The position numbers were made by a program, and so were the translations under genes. Positions 31,201 through 43,200 of a DNA stretch of 64,000 bases are shown here, piece after piece. The stretch comes from Megaleporinus macrocephalus (taxonomy: Eukaryota > Chordata > Actinopteri > Characiformes > Anostomidae). The stretch is from assembly GCA_021613375.1 (NCBI GenBank), contig CM038720.1, positions 15,407,962 through 15,471,961 of the forward strand. The letters run 5' to 3'. The notes beneath the pieces were generated by a model that did no database searches, was not told the origin of the DNA, and saw only the letters and a program-made list of their open reading frames with translations. Position 1 is the first letter of the stretch. Every line of letters begins with the position of its first letter.

Positions 31201-34200
31201 CATAAACATCCTAATAAACATACTAATAATGAGAGTTCAGTACATAGAAATTACATACTATGAACCTTCTAGCACTGTTTTCTCCTCTTTCATATACATA
31301 TCCTGCCTTTGTAAAAGAGGACAGATTTGTTTCCGATATGCAAGACTGACCCTCAATAGTCCATAAATCTCCATACAAAATGACACCCCGATAATTTATA
31401 TATATACACCTCAAGTTCCAGCCAAGCAGAAAAAATGACAATGGCTCAGGCGCAATGGTGGACTAAACATGCAGAAATATATTTTTCCAGGCTGTGAAGG
31501 GAATGTTGTGGGTTTGAGCAGCATGAACTCCCTGCATGCACTGTTATGTTCAGTGTGTATATGTTTTAGTACTTTTGTACATTAACTTTATGTAAATTTA
31601 AATGCATGCATCATATTTTTATTTTGTTTTGTACAACATTAAAGTTTAACATGTTTAATATTATACAAAAAATATTTTTTGTAAAGTGTTCCCAGGGGCT
31701 GTAAGAAGATCCCAAACAGCTTAAATTCAAATTAATGAGTTTGCTGTGTACATTTTACTTCGACCAGTTTCTTAAACCTCTGACACTATCAAGACTTTTT
31801 GCAGTGAAAAGAGGAGAAGAAAGCTGCAACTCCACTTTAACTACCATCACAACTTCCACAGCAACCTGTAGGTTTTAGACATGCTGCAAGATTTTAGCCA
31901 CTTTCTCATGGTCAGCCTAACTTAAACTAAAGATTACATAATAAGTAACAATTATCAGCACCGTTATACACTGTAAACACAGAGGTGTTTGTGCAGTGCT
32001 TTTGATGTCTGCAGAGTCATTCACCTGAAACATGGGGTAGGTTAGGAATGTCTCCAGCATACGGCCTTCGCAGGCAGCGTTGGACTCATACTGCTTTAGG
32101 AGCTTGTCAAAATCACGGTTCTGCTTACAGTTAGCTAGAACTTGCAGGCTGTACTGGTGGTTCCGCACAAACTCCTGATAGATGTTCAGCATTGGCAGCA
32201 AGATGTCAAAGAGATCAGCTGCAAAGTAACATTTATTTAGGCATAGAGTCTCATTCTATTTCTTGAATTGTAAATCATCTGCAAGATTGACTAATGCATG
32301 TGAATGCAGATATGGATGAGAATTATTTAAATTAATTATCAGCAGCAAAAAAACAAGATATATAGCAAAGCCACTCACCTAAAACTAATGTTGGCCAGTT
32401 GGCGATTCTTGCTTTCAGGCCTTGGTGAAAGATCTCATGAAGAAACATTATAGTCTCACTTGGAAGAAAGAAAATAGTTTATTCAGTACATTTGTACATT
32501 TTAGTGATACTCTTTGTTAAACCTTATTACACTTATTATAACAATATATTTGCTACAACAACAACAGCACATTTAACCACAGCCAAATCTTCTATAATAC
32601 ACCGTCCACATACCTGTTTAGGAAAATGCTGCTGACGTCATCGTGACTGATGGGAGGCTTCTTGGAACTTGCGGCCATTCTGAGTGGCCGCAGGAAGCAG
32701 TTAACCAGAATGGACAGTTGGAGCACATACTCAGTCTCTGTCTCCACCATGTTGAAAACAATCTGATTTCTCTTCCTCATGCTTTCAGCGTGAGGGGAGC
32801 AGATATAGTCCTGTACAATGATCTTCCACTTTCTGCGACAAAGCCAGCCACGCATGAAGCTTTGAACCTAAAAACAACAGCTCATGGACAGTTACAAAAC
32901 AATACTAACACACTAATTATTACTATAATTATTATAAATATATTAATAATGATAACAGTAATATATCAGTATAGTAGCTACATGGGTTAGTAATGGAAAA
33001 TGCTACTGTATATACCTTTTTGATTTTCTTTATGTCAGGGTCTTCCTCCTCTTGATTGGACTGACAAGGTAGCATTCTCTCCTTTGCTTTATTCAGGACA
33101 ACAATCTGAAAAATACAAAGCACTTCATTAACCTTATAATGTCATAACTTGGTCTAGTGACAAATAATAAGTGACAAATAATGAGGACATATACTAGCAA
33201 AATAAGGTGTTTGACATTAAATTAATAGTTAAAAATGTATGCGGAGGATATCTGTGTCTCTATTCAGTGTAGACTGGTTACAGTATTATTGACAACATTG
33301 TCGGTTTTAATGAAAAATCTCACCTCAGCCTTAAGCCTCTCAATCTCTGTGTCCTGGTCTTCCAACTGCGTGCGGAGCTGATTTGCTGCCACCTTCTCCG
33401 TCTCCAAAATCTGCACCAGGTGAATGTATTTCTGCATGAGCACCTCCCGCTCGATGATGAGATCAGAGTAGCTGGCAGCAGATGAACAAGAAAAGGTGAA
33501 AAGATGAAGAAAGAGAGAGATCACTATTGAGAGATCCATAGTGCAAATGTGTGTATGTTTCAGTTATTTAGCTAGAATCTCACTGAAAATTGTATAATTA
33601 GACCATTAGAACCAGAGGCTTCATGGAGAAAATTAGAATAACAAATTCTAATTAGATTCTAATTAATTGAATTAGAATACAAAAATGTTTTCATTACAAA
33701 AACACAAAGCTACTCACTGAAGTTTCACAGTCTAGCCAGCATTAGCATGTGCTAGCTATAGTGAACAGCAGTACTAGCAGAGAAACACATGATCATTTTA
33801 GTTCTATTTTTGGAGATTTTATGTTTTTTGCAGCTAGTCATAGTCCCCTCTACCATTAATTTATTGTGTGCGCACTCATTATTGTCAGACAGTTACACCT
33901 CAGGCAGTTACACAAATCAATTTATAAATGTTGTTAATTGATGCAGTGTTCCTAAGGCCTTCTAACAACAGTGAGTTTAACATTGGTTTAATTTATCAGT
34001 AAACTAGAGTTCTCACAGGCATTTTCACAGAATTTGTGCAATACCATAGAATTTCTCTAATTTCTCTATGCCGCATTATCACTTTTATCACTCATGACAG
34101 AAAACAACTTTGCTTACTTTTAATTAATAGTATTTTTGTACTGCTCAGCACAAAGGCAGGCTGTTTTCTGCTGATTATAAGTAATGAAAAATCAGCTTTT

Positions 34201-37200
34201 TAGTCAAAGAAAGTTGAGTAGTTATGTCACTTAGTATTTTTTACTTTTGCTTACTACATTTTTATGTAAAAATCTGTACTTTTAACTCACAACATTTAAA
34301 AAAACAAGCTTTAGTTTTAGCATCTATTGATCTGTCTTTATTCGTTTATTTATTATTTTTTTCATTTAATTTAATTCAAGTTTATCCGTATAGCGTTTTT
34401 ACAACAATGCTGTCACAAAGCAGCTTTACAGAAGTTTGAAAACAGGCAGTTACAACATATATTTATATCCCCCGGTGAGCAAGCTAGAGGCAACATTGGC
34501 AAGGAAAAACTTTGGAGGAAGAAACCTTGGCAGGAACCAAAACTCACAAGAGGGAGACCCATCCTCCTCTGATCAAACAGTATTTACAAAGCTAAATACC
34601 AAAGAAAAGCAAAGAGAATCTCTGTTTTCAGTCAGGCAATTCTATTTAGGCACCTAAGAAAGGGCAAAACAGAACGAGTTGAGAAATAATTCCAAAGACA
34701 CTGACAGCATCCAGTCAGCGCTTAATACAGACAGTGTGCATCCGTGGTTTATCATAACCAATACAGCTTTGAAAGCCAGTCACACAGGTATACAGCAGTG
34801 ATTAAGCTATACTAAAATTGTTCTGAGAAACTACAGATTCCAGTCATAAAAGAAAAATTCTGTTAATGTCACCTGTAGGCTAATGAGGGGCGATCAAAGG
34901 AAACTGTTGCTGCTAAACAGTCCCTCCAGTGTTGACTTTTCAGGCTCCTGAGTCATGCTGCTTATTAGCGAAACTCATATTACCAATTATAAATGTAATG
35001 AAAATTAAATGACTCACAAACTGAGGAAAATAGGTGTTTTGAAACCACACGTTTACCCCACATGCCAACTAATGTTTTTAAAGATTATATGTAGCTTTAT
35101 CTGTAGCTCAAGCAGATATCTAAACCAAAATATACATATACATGCTAAAATGTGATAAAATATACATATACATGCCGAAATCTGTAGTTGCTTATAAGTT
35201 ATTGATTTAAGATGGGTCTGATGTGACCCACAGATTCTGTGTCTGATGTTGCCGGGCTAGTCGCATCCCTGGCCTGTAGTACAGCACATGGTTTGTGCTA
35301 TACCCCAGAGAGAGTTCATACTACTACTGACGTGTAGGCAAGCAGTATACAGTATCTATCTATCTATCTATCTATTAAACATAGCCCTTGAAGCCCAATT
35401 GCTGTTTATTTCTTGTGTTTCTACTTAGCCATGTTGATCTGTTTATTCGGGGGTTTAGACTTGTTTATTCTGGGTAACAGAGTGGACAATGAGTAGACAC
35501 AGTGTTTAAAAACTCCAGCAACACTGCTATTTCTGCTCCACTTGGAGCGGCACAACACATACTAACACATTATTACCACACCAGTCTTACTGCAGCACTG
35601 AGAATGATCCACCACCTAAATAATAATTGTCTGTAACTGTAGAACTACAGTGTTCCTATATAATAAGTGGAGCTGATAAACTGGACAGTTATTGTAAAAA
35701 CAAGCATGTGGTTTTACTGTTATGGCTGATCGATGTACAATAATGCTGTAACCCCTCCACTCTCATGGGAAGACTTTTCATAAGATTTTGGCCTGTTCAC
35801 TTTACTGCCATCACGCAGGAGATTCAGCAGCATCCAAGTCAGAACAACCCAGCTAATGAACAGTTTCCACCCATAGTCTCAAGAAAGGTCTTGATATGGT
35901 CACACAAGGTTGCATGTAACTCACATGCAGTGAAAAATAAATAATTATAAAAAAAAAAGTGAAAAAAAATTCCAGAATGTCCACTACAAGCTTCAAATAG
36001 TACAGCAGAGCTGAAATAGTGTTGAAACCCTAATATTTCATTATTACCTAACATTTCTAACTTAAAAATCAAAACAAAATATGTGGCCTCACATACTGTA
36101 TACAGTATGAAAACAAAGAACAAGATAAATAACAAAATGTGGTTTAGTTGTTTTTTAGTTTTTAGAGTTCAAACCTATCCAATTGTGAAACAGGCCCTTT
36201 TCATACAAGAATGGACATCACCTTCTTCGCATCCATAATCAAAAGCAAATCAAATCATGAGGTGCCTAGTGATTACCACACTTAATATTTCGCCTTTTTG
36301 TCCTCGTAAATAATTGATATCCAACCTATATGTGAACATGTTTTGATACTTGCAATTATTCTAAAACTTTTGATAAGCTGATTGCTGAGAAAAAAAAAAT
36401 CAGTAAAAAAATATTCATGTGACCGTAATGGTGCTCTCAGCAAAAAGCTGGTATGGCATTGCAGAGGTCCTGAACTACGCGTGCCACCCTCAACACTGTG
36501 ATGTAATCTTTAAACACCAGCGTCACAGAGCATCAGCAGGTGACCTAAGACTGAACCACTAAATGCAGAGTGCTGGAAATTACAGATGGTGGATGTGTGT
36601 TAAAACACAGGGATTTGTGTGGATCATCAAACAGTCCAGAGTCCAGATTCTCTCTGACTGTGCTGACCAATGCAACATATTCTTCTCTAAAATGGAGCAT
36701 TTTGGAAAAGGTCACCTTAAATGTCTTGGCTTTTTTTTCTTCAGAGCAAATATCAAAAGCTAAAAAGATATTAAATAACATTAGCAAAATCTCATTAGCT
36801 CTTATGTGTGCTGGAGCTATAGTACATCTAGAATATTAGCAAACTAGGCCACTGTACCTTGCATAAGCTGAAGCAGCCTCTTTGGAAATAAATAAAGAAA
36901 TAAAATAAAATGGCCTTCATGTACTCCTGTACCTGGCCTGCTGAATGGATTCCACCCACTCACTGCAGTCTGCATCATCTTCGGTTCGTAGCTCCAGAGG
37001 TTTCTGTCCATCATGGCCAAAGATGACCAGGAAATAGTGCTTAATGAAGAAGAGACAAAGGACCAGTGAATGTATACTGTGAAGGATGCAAACTTGTTGT
37101 TTATGTTGATAAATGCATTTAGCACATAAATTGAGACATTTTAAGCACTAAAAGGCTTGGAAAACAGACCCGTCAAAGATCATGCTGCTGACATTCCCCA

Positions 37201-40200
37201 AAAATATGAGCCTAATTTAAAGCAGAGGTTTTTCAGAGTAGCAGAGTATACTTGGGCAGAGTTGTGCATTTTGCAGTGTCCAAAAGTGTGCTGATGCAAT
37301 AAACTGAGAGGGTGAGAGTGACTATGTGTGTGTGCATGCATGTTATAGGACGTAGGCTTAAGGGCTTGTTCATGTTCTCCTGCTGCATGGCAGATCGGCT
37401 GGTGAGAGTGTGTGTGTGTGTGTGTACACGCACTTATGTAACAGCCAGTGCTTCTACTCTCTGCCTTTAATGCGCTGTCCTCAGCCCCAGGCCTTGTTTA
37501 AGCTGGGAGATAACAATAGAGCCACTGCTTCCCCACACACTTCACCTCCAACACATAACCACCTCAACAACCCATCACATAATCACATCTACTGACATTC
37601 CTCACCTTCCTCCCAACACTGGCTGCAACCATCAAATATTTAAATTTTCAAATATCCAAGATGTATCAAATATTACCTTGAATAATTTCAATTTCTTCGC
37701 TATAATTTTAATTATTGCTGTTATTACTATCATTATCAATATGGCTAAAACAAATATTCCGTAATTTAATGACATACCTAAATAAAACTTCCTGACAGAA
37801 AGACACACATGGCTGAAAACTAAAACCGAAAGATATGCTGTCTAAATGTTTTAACTATGCTTTTAAAAAATGTGTAGGATATAAAAACTGGGTAATGAAG
37901 AAAATACATTTTTATTATTGATAAAAACTACTTTTAAAAAGACAAAACATCAGCTTACATAAAATAAACATACTTAAATTATTTTGCCATCTTGTGAGTT
38001 GGTGACTTATAAGATAACTAAAATAATGTCAGGTGTCAGGTGATAAGGTTGTGTCAATTAAACTGCGGCCACAACTTAATGCAATAAAGAGACAAGGCAA
38101 TGAAGACATGATAATGAACATGACTTTTCAAGGTGTGCAAATTTGTAAATTAGGTTGTGGTCACAACTTGATGGGGCTTGGGAATGAGATAATGAAGGTA
38201 AGACCATGACTTAAAATGGCATAAGAACAAGAGCATTAAGTGGTAGCATGGGAATGAGAAGAACATGACTTATTAACACATGAGAATGCAATAATTAAGC
38301 TGTTAACTTGGTTCATTTAGGTAAGAATGAGAAAAACTTAACTAGGCATGAAAACAAGATCATGGTGATGACAAAGACATTGTGGCCTTGAATTAGTAAT
38401 GCATCCTGGCAAGATTATGAAGTCATAACAATTATGTCATGGTCACAACTTTGTGTCCAAACATTGGAATTCTGCTTCCATGCTTCCAAGTTTTGGCCAC
38501 ATATTACATTTATTCAAAAGAGGTGCCACCTGTAAGGATCAGTAAAATGTGTTTTCCATTTCTGAATATTTTAATAATTAAAATTGTAGAATATTACTGA
38601 ATAGTTGCTTTAGCCCTTGTCATAAGAAACACCTCACCATTGACCATAACTGGGAAAATAATTCACATTCGTATCTATTTTGTGTGCATAATGTCCTATC
38701 TAGCTCCATCTCTCATGCATATCCTATTCATTTGCTTTCACACAGACTGTATTTTTTTAACAGACGCTGTACTATTTTTTTTATTCAAATGGTGGTGTCT
38801 GGGGGCAATACACTACCAGGAGAGCTGCTATTCTTGGTAGGGATGCAGAGCATTGTGTAGTATGGATATGCTCGACTATGTGGTCTTTTAGTGGTCTACA
38901 GAGCTTAGTCAACTGGAAGACTGCAGAAAGGAGCTGTCCTTACAGTGGGTTGCACTGCTAGAATCAACAAACTGATATGATGCAAATAAAATAACACAGT
39001 ATAATGCAACTCTCTGCAAAGTATGCAATTTAGCATCTGCGACCAGAGTTCACCAATTCGGTAGGAGGGTAGCGGGATATCTTGCGTAACATTTTGAGGC
39101 AAGTGCTTCAAGCATAATAATACGGTGCCACTTCAGCATAACATCAAATCCAATTTCCATGGTAACCCAAGTCATTTGCTTGCTGGCAATTCTGTGAAGT
39201 ATATTTCATTTGCATCTGAATCTTTTGCAGGTATGATCAAAGAGGTAGACTGTCTCTGTAACTAACAGGCAGAATCTGTAGTGTTTGTCCAACTTAAATG
39301 CTTAATAGGCATATTTTGGTTTTACAAGTTGCATGCTTAAAATCTAAGTGAATGAAATGTACAAACAAGTGTATTCGACAGGCTTTAGACTGAAGCCAAT
39401 CTAATATTCATATTCTAAGCTAATGATGGTACTTTGGTGGACATTAGAAGGGATTTTCTAATGGCTCGATCCATAAATGTCCCTTATAAGAATTATTTTG
39501 CACATCATAAAGGTATCTTCAATTAAGCTTAACAAAGCAAAGCACAATTATCAATTTGCTTTTGAGTAGTCTGGAGTTCTCTGAAGCTTGGTCTGTTTGA
39601 AATTTTACAAAATTCACTTTAAAAATATCATCAGAGTTTAGTGTGTGGACGCTTTGTCTTTATTATAGCCTCAGTTCTTTGTATCTTGCTTTCAGTTTTT
39701 TAAGCAATAGCTTCTTGACGTCTGGACTTCCTTTCAGACTCATTGGCTGCTGGCACAAAACTACTTGTGCCAGCAGCCATAATCTTGTACAAAACATGCA
39801 TACCTTTTAAATGTTTTTTTTATCATGTCATTCTTTATCATTCTATCTTAAAAATAAAACTGCGACAAAATCATGTCTTCATGTCTTTAGATTTTTCTGT
39901 TGTTGTTTTTTTTTTACAGTTTTTTTACTTAACAATGTGCTGGAAAATGCTGCCTGCATGCACTATCACTCACAAAATAATGACACATAAACATTTGAAG
40001 GTTGTTAACTGGTGATTAACATTACTGAGTATATGTTTCTCTTTTGCTCACTCATGTGCTTGTGTGTGCGATGGAGAGACGTTAAGACCAGAAACATACT
40101 TCACTCAAAGATGCAAATGCAAAAGACAATACCCAGCCATGCGAATGCATGGCCCTTCTGTACAAAGCCACCACGTGGACATTATTGTGACAGGTAAAAA

Positions 40201-43200
40201 AAAAAACTTGTTACAGCTTTTACAACTCGCTTGCGCTTGTCTTTGTAGCTACTTTGTAGTGTCTGAGTTTGCATGTTTCGGTACAGTATGTTTCTAGGCT
40301 AAAGGCAGCCTTAAAGGCGATTCTTGTGCAACTATAAAATATCACTCTGCCAGTGCCACTGAGAGAAACACCTGTGATTTTTTTTTAGACCTGACACAAG
40401 ACTGAAGCTTAATCTCTCAAAGATGAAGGCTTTATGTGCTGTTTATCTGGTGGTGATAGTTTATGTGACATAATAGGTCTTGCATGGTTGTTGGCAGTCC
40501 CTTTATCCCTATTTCTCTTAATAATTCTTTGAACCCAAGTTTCAAAATGTATATGTTTTACTTTACTTACTTACTTGCTTTGACTTTCCCTTTCTGTAAG
40601 CAAGTGGCTTATATGTTCTTATATAAAAACCTGGCTGGAAACTGCTAAAACCACAATGCGTTTTCTAGCCCTCCATCTTTGTCCACCTAGCAAATGAGCT
40701 AAAGGCTTTTGTACTTCCTATATTAAACTCAATAGCCCATAGCTATTCATAAGCATCTATTCATACTGGTCTAATAATAATAGTCTATTCGAGAAATTAA
40801 AGAAGGAAAAAGTCTTTAACCATACGTCTTTATTACCACAATAGCCATAGCTGTTGTAAGTGTGTGTGGAGACAGACGAAGCTGCTGGCTATAGTCTGGC
40901 CGATAATCTTGGAGCTATGAGAGGGAAAGAGAGGGGGCAGAGTGGTGCACACACATCTGCTGTACCTAGGTACGCTAGGCAAGGTTGCAAGGTTGACCGA
41001 AGAGAGTATGGAACTAAATAAAGGCACACAGAAGCCTGAGACCACATAAAATGTCGTAAAAATAAAATTCAGGCTTCATCTGAACAGATTTGACCAGATA
41101 TGTCATATGAAATGTCAAACAAAAGCAGGGTCAAAGTGAGGTTGATCTGTGGTGGCTTTTAGTAGGACTAAGAGTTATCTGTGTTTGAATGGTCAGTCAG
41201 ATTTCTGAATGCATGCAATGGGGATACATGACAATGCTGGAATCACTGTCAATATTGACATATATTTGTTTTACAAAATTTTTGGTATCAAAAATTTGCA
41301 TGAAAAACACAACACAAATAGCTGTATTTTAATCTGAACAAATGGGAAAACCAAGTAAAAATTAAGACTCAAAAAAGTGTCTTATAAATCAAACCACACA
41401 ATTTTTTTGGCTGATATTAAATTGTGATGTAATCAAAACTCAGAGGATGTTTTGTTGAATTATTTTCATAAGTGACACCTCAGAAAATAAGATTTTGGTC
41501 TTTTAAACAGAATGGTAAATGAAGAGTTGTGCAAAATGGTGCCATAGAATGCGCTCATTCAGTATTTTAAATTGTTTTCTGATGTCTGATTAGAAAGTAC
41601 ATGATTTGCCAATAATACTCAGATGCGTTTTGACACTGCCATTTACAACCTTATGGTTTGCCCCATGAAAGAAACAAGCTGTTATTGTCTATTTTAGGGA
41701 AGTCTATGAATAATTTGATGAGCTATGCTCTGATTTGCTGGTTCACCGTGAGACATCACAATGATCACACAGAAACAACAGGACAATTAAATGACACTTC
41801 TTGTAAATAAGCTAGGTCATCACTTTTCACAGCCTTTCCAAGGAACCAAACAGTCAATTGGCATGGCTGATGCATGGTCGCTGTCTGAAGAGCAGTCAGG
41901 CCTGCTTGATACTGTTCACGGTTTAAGAAACTACCGGGAGTTAAATGTGCGGAACAAACTAAGAACCCTGAAGTTTTTGGGGATCTTGTTAAAAACGTGG
42001 GAGCTATAGATGACTTCCTATTTGCTTCCATTTGTTTTGCCCATTTGTAAACGCTGTATCACTTAAGGTGGAATATTTGACTAAAATAAAGCCAAACTTA
42101 GGCTTGTTTAAAGATCACTCATGCCCAATGACAGTTTGGTTCCCTGGAAAGGGTAGGAGGAGCCCCCCTCACAGCCTGTGACATTTTGGTGCTGTTTCTT
42201 TGTTGTTGTTGTTGGCTAGAACAAGAGCTGGTATGTACATTTTGGGGGCATACATATTAATGAGTTACATAACAATCTAAGATTTTGGAATCGGGAAGAA
42301 ACAACAGTGTTTAAGGTCCAAAGTATTTTAGTTATATGTATTGATCTCTCCTTGTTCATCTTTGCTGATGTAAATAGTTTTCCATTCTGTGGCACCTTTA
42401 ACAAGATAAAAAAGGTCTGACTTTTAAGGCCATTTATGCTGAGCAGAAAAACACAGTTGTTCATAGAATGTCAAATAAAACAACTAATGACAAACCAAGA
42501 ACAAGAGAGAACAGGAGAGAACTGACTTTTACCAAACAGAGCAACCTAATCAAATTTTGGTGTATGGCCATGTGTGTCTGATCGATGAGCATTAAAAGTC
42601 CAATAAAATTCCAACAAAGGTCTGTCAGCAACAAGAAATGCCAGACTGTAACATATTACTAACAAACTCTTTATCTCTGACCACCAGTGCATACTAACAT
42701 TTTGGTGTGATATGCCTGTAATTCTCCTGCAGAGAATCTAGAATGTTCTCTCCTCATTCACTCCTGTTATTAGGCTTGTCACATGTATATTTTTCCAGCA
42801 TATGTGAACTTTACTGTTTGTTTTTGACTGTTTGCTCATCTTATACTTCTTTATGTTAATGAATTGTAAGTTTGGCTCTTTTTGATGGATAGTTTGAAAT
42901 TTTTTGCGGCACTCTGGAGGCGCGCGCACGTGGTTCCAACTTTACTTTCCTCCAGCCTCGCGCGGGCTCCCCCACGTACGCCTCTCTTCAGCATGACAAT
43001 AGAAGACGGCGGTTCCAGCTCTTTGCTCCTTTTAAGTGTTTCACACAGTGTGTTTATTATAAACCATAGGTGACAGTAGCCTCCATACCTGCTGCTTATC
43101 CAAGCTGTCTCTCCCCACGGCGGACACTTTCGGCGCGGGGACCCGCTCGCAGGTGCAGCCCTCTAGCAGATAAATCCCGGTGGGTCTGGCGCTCTGCTCG

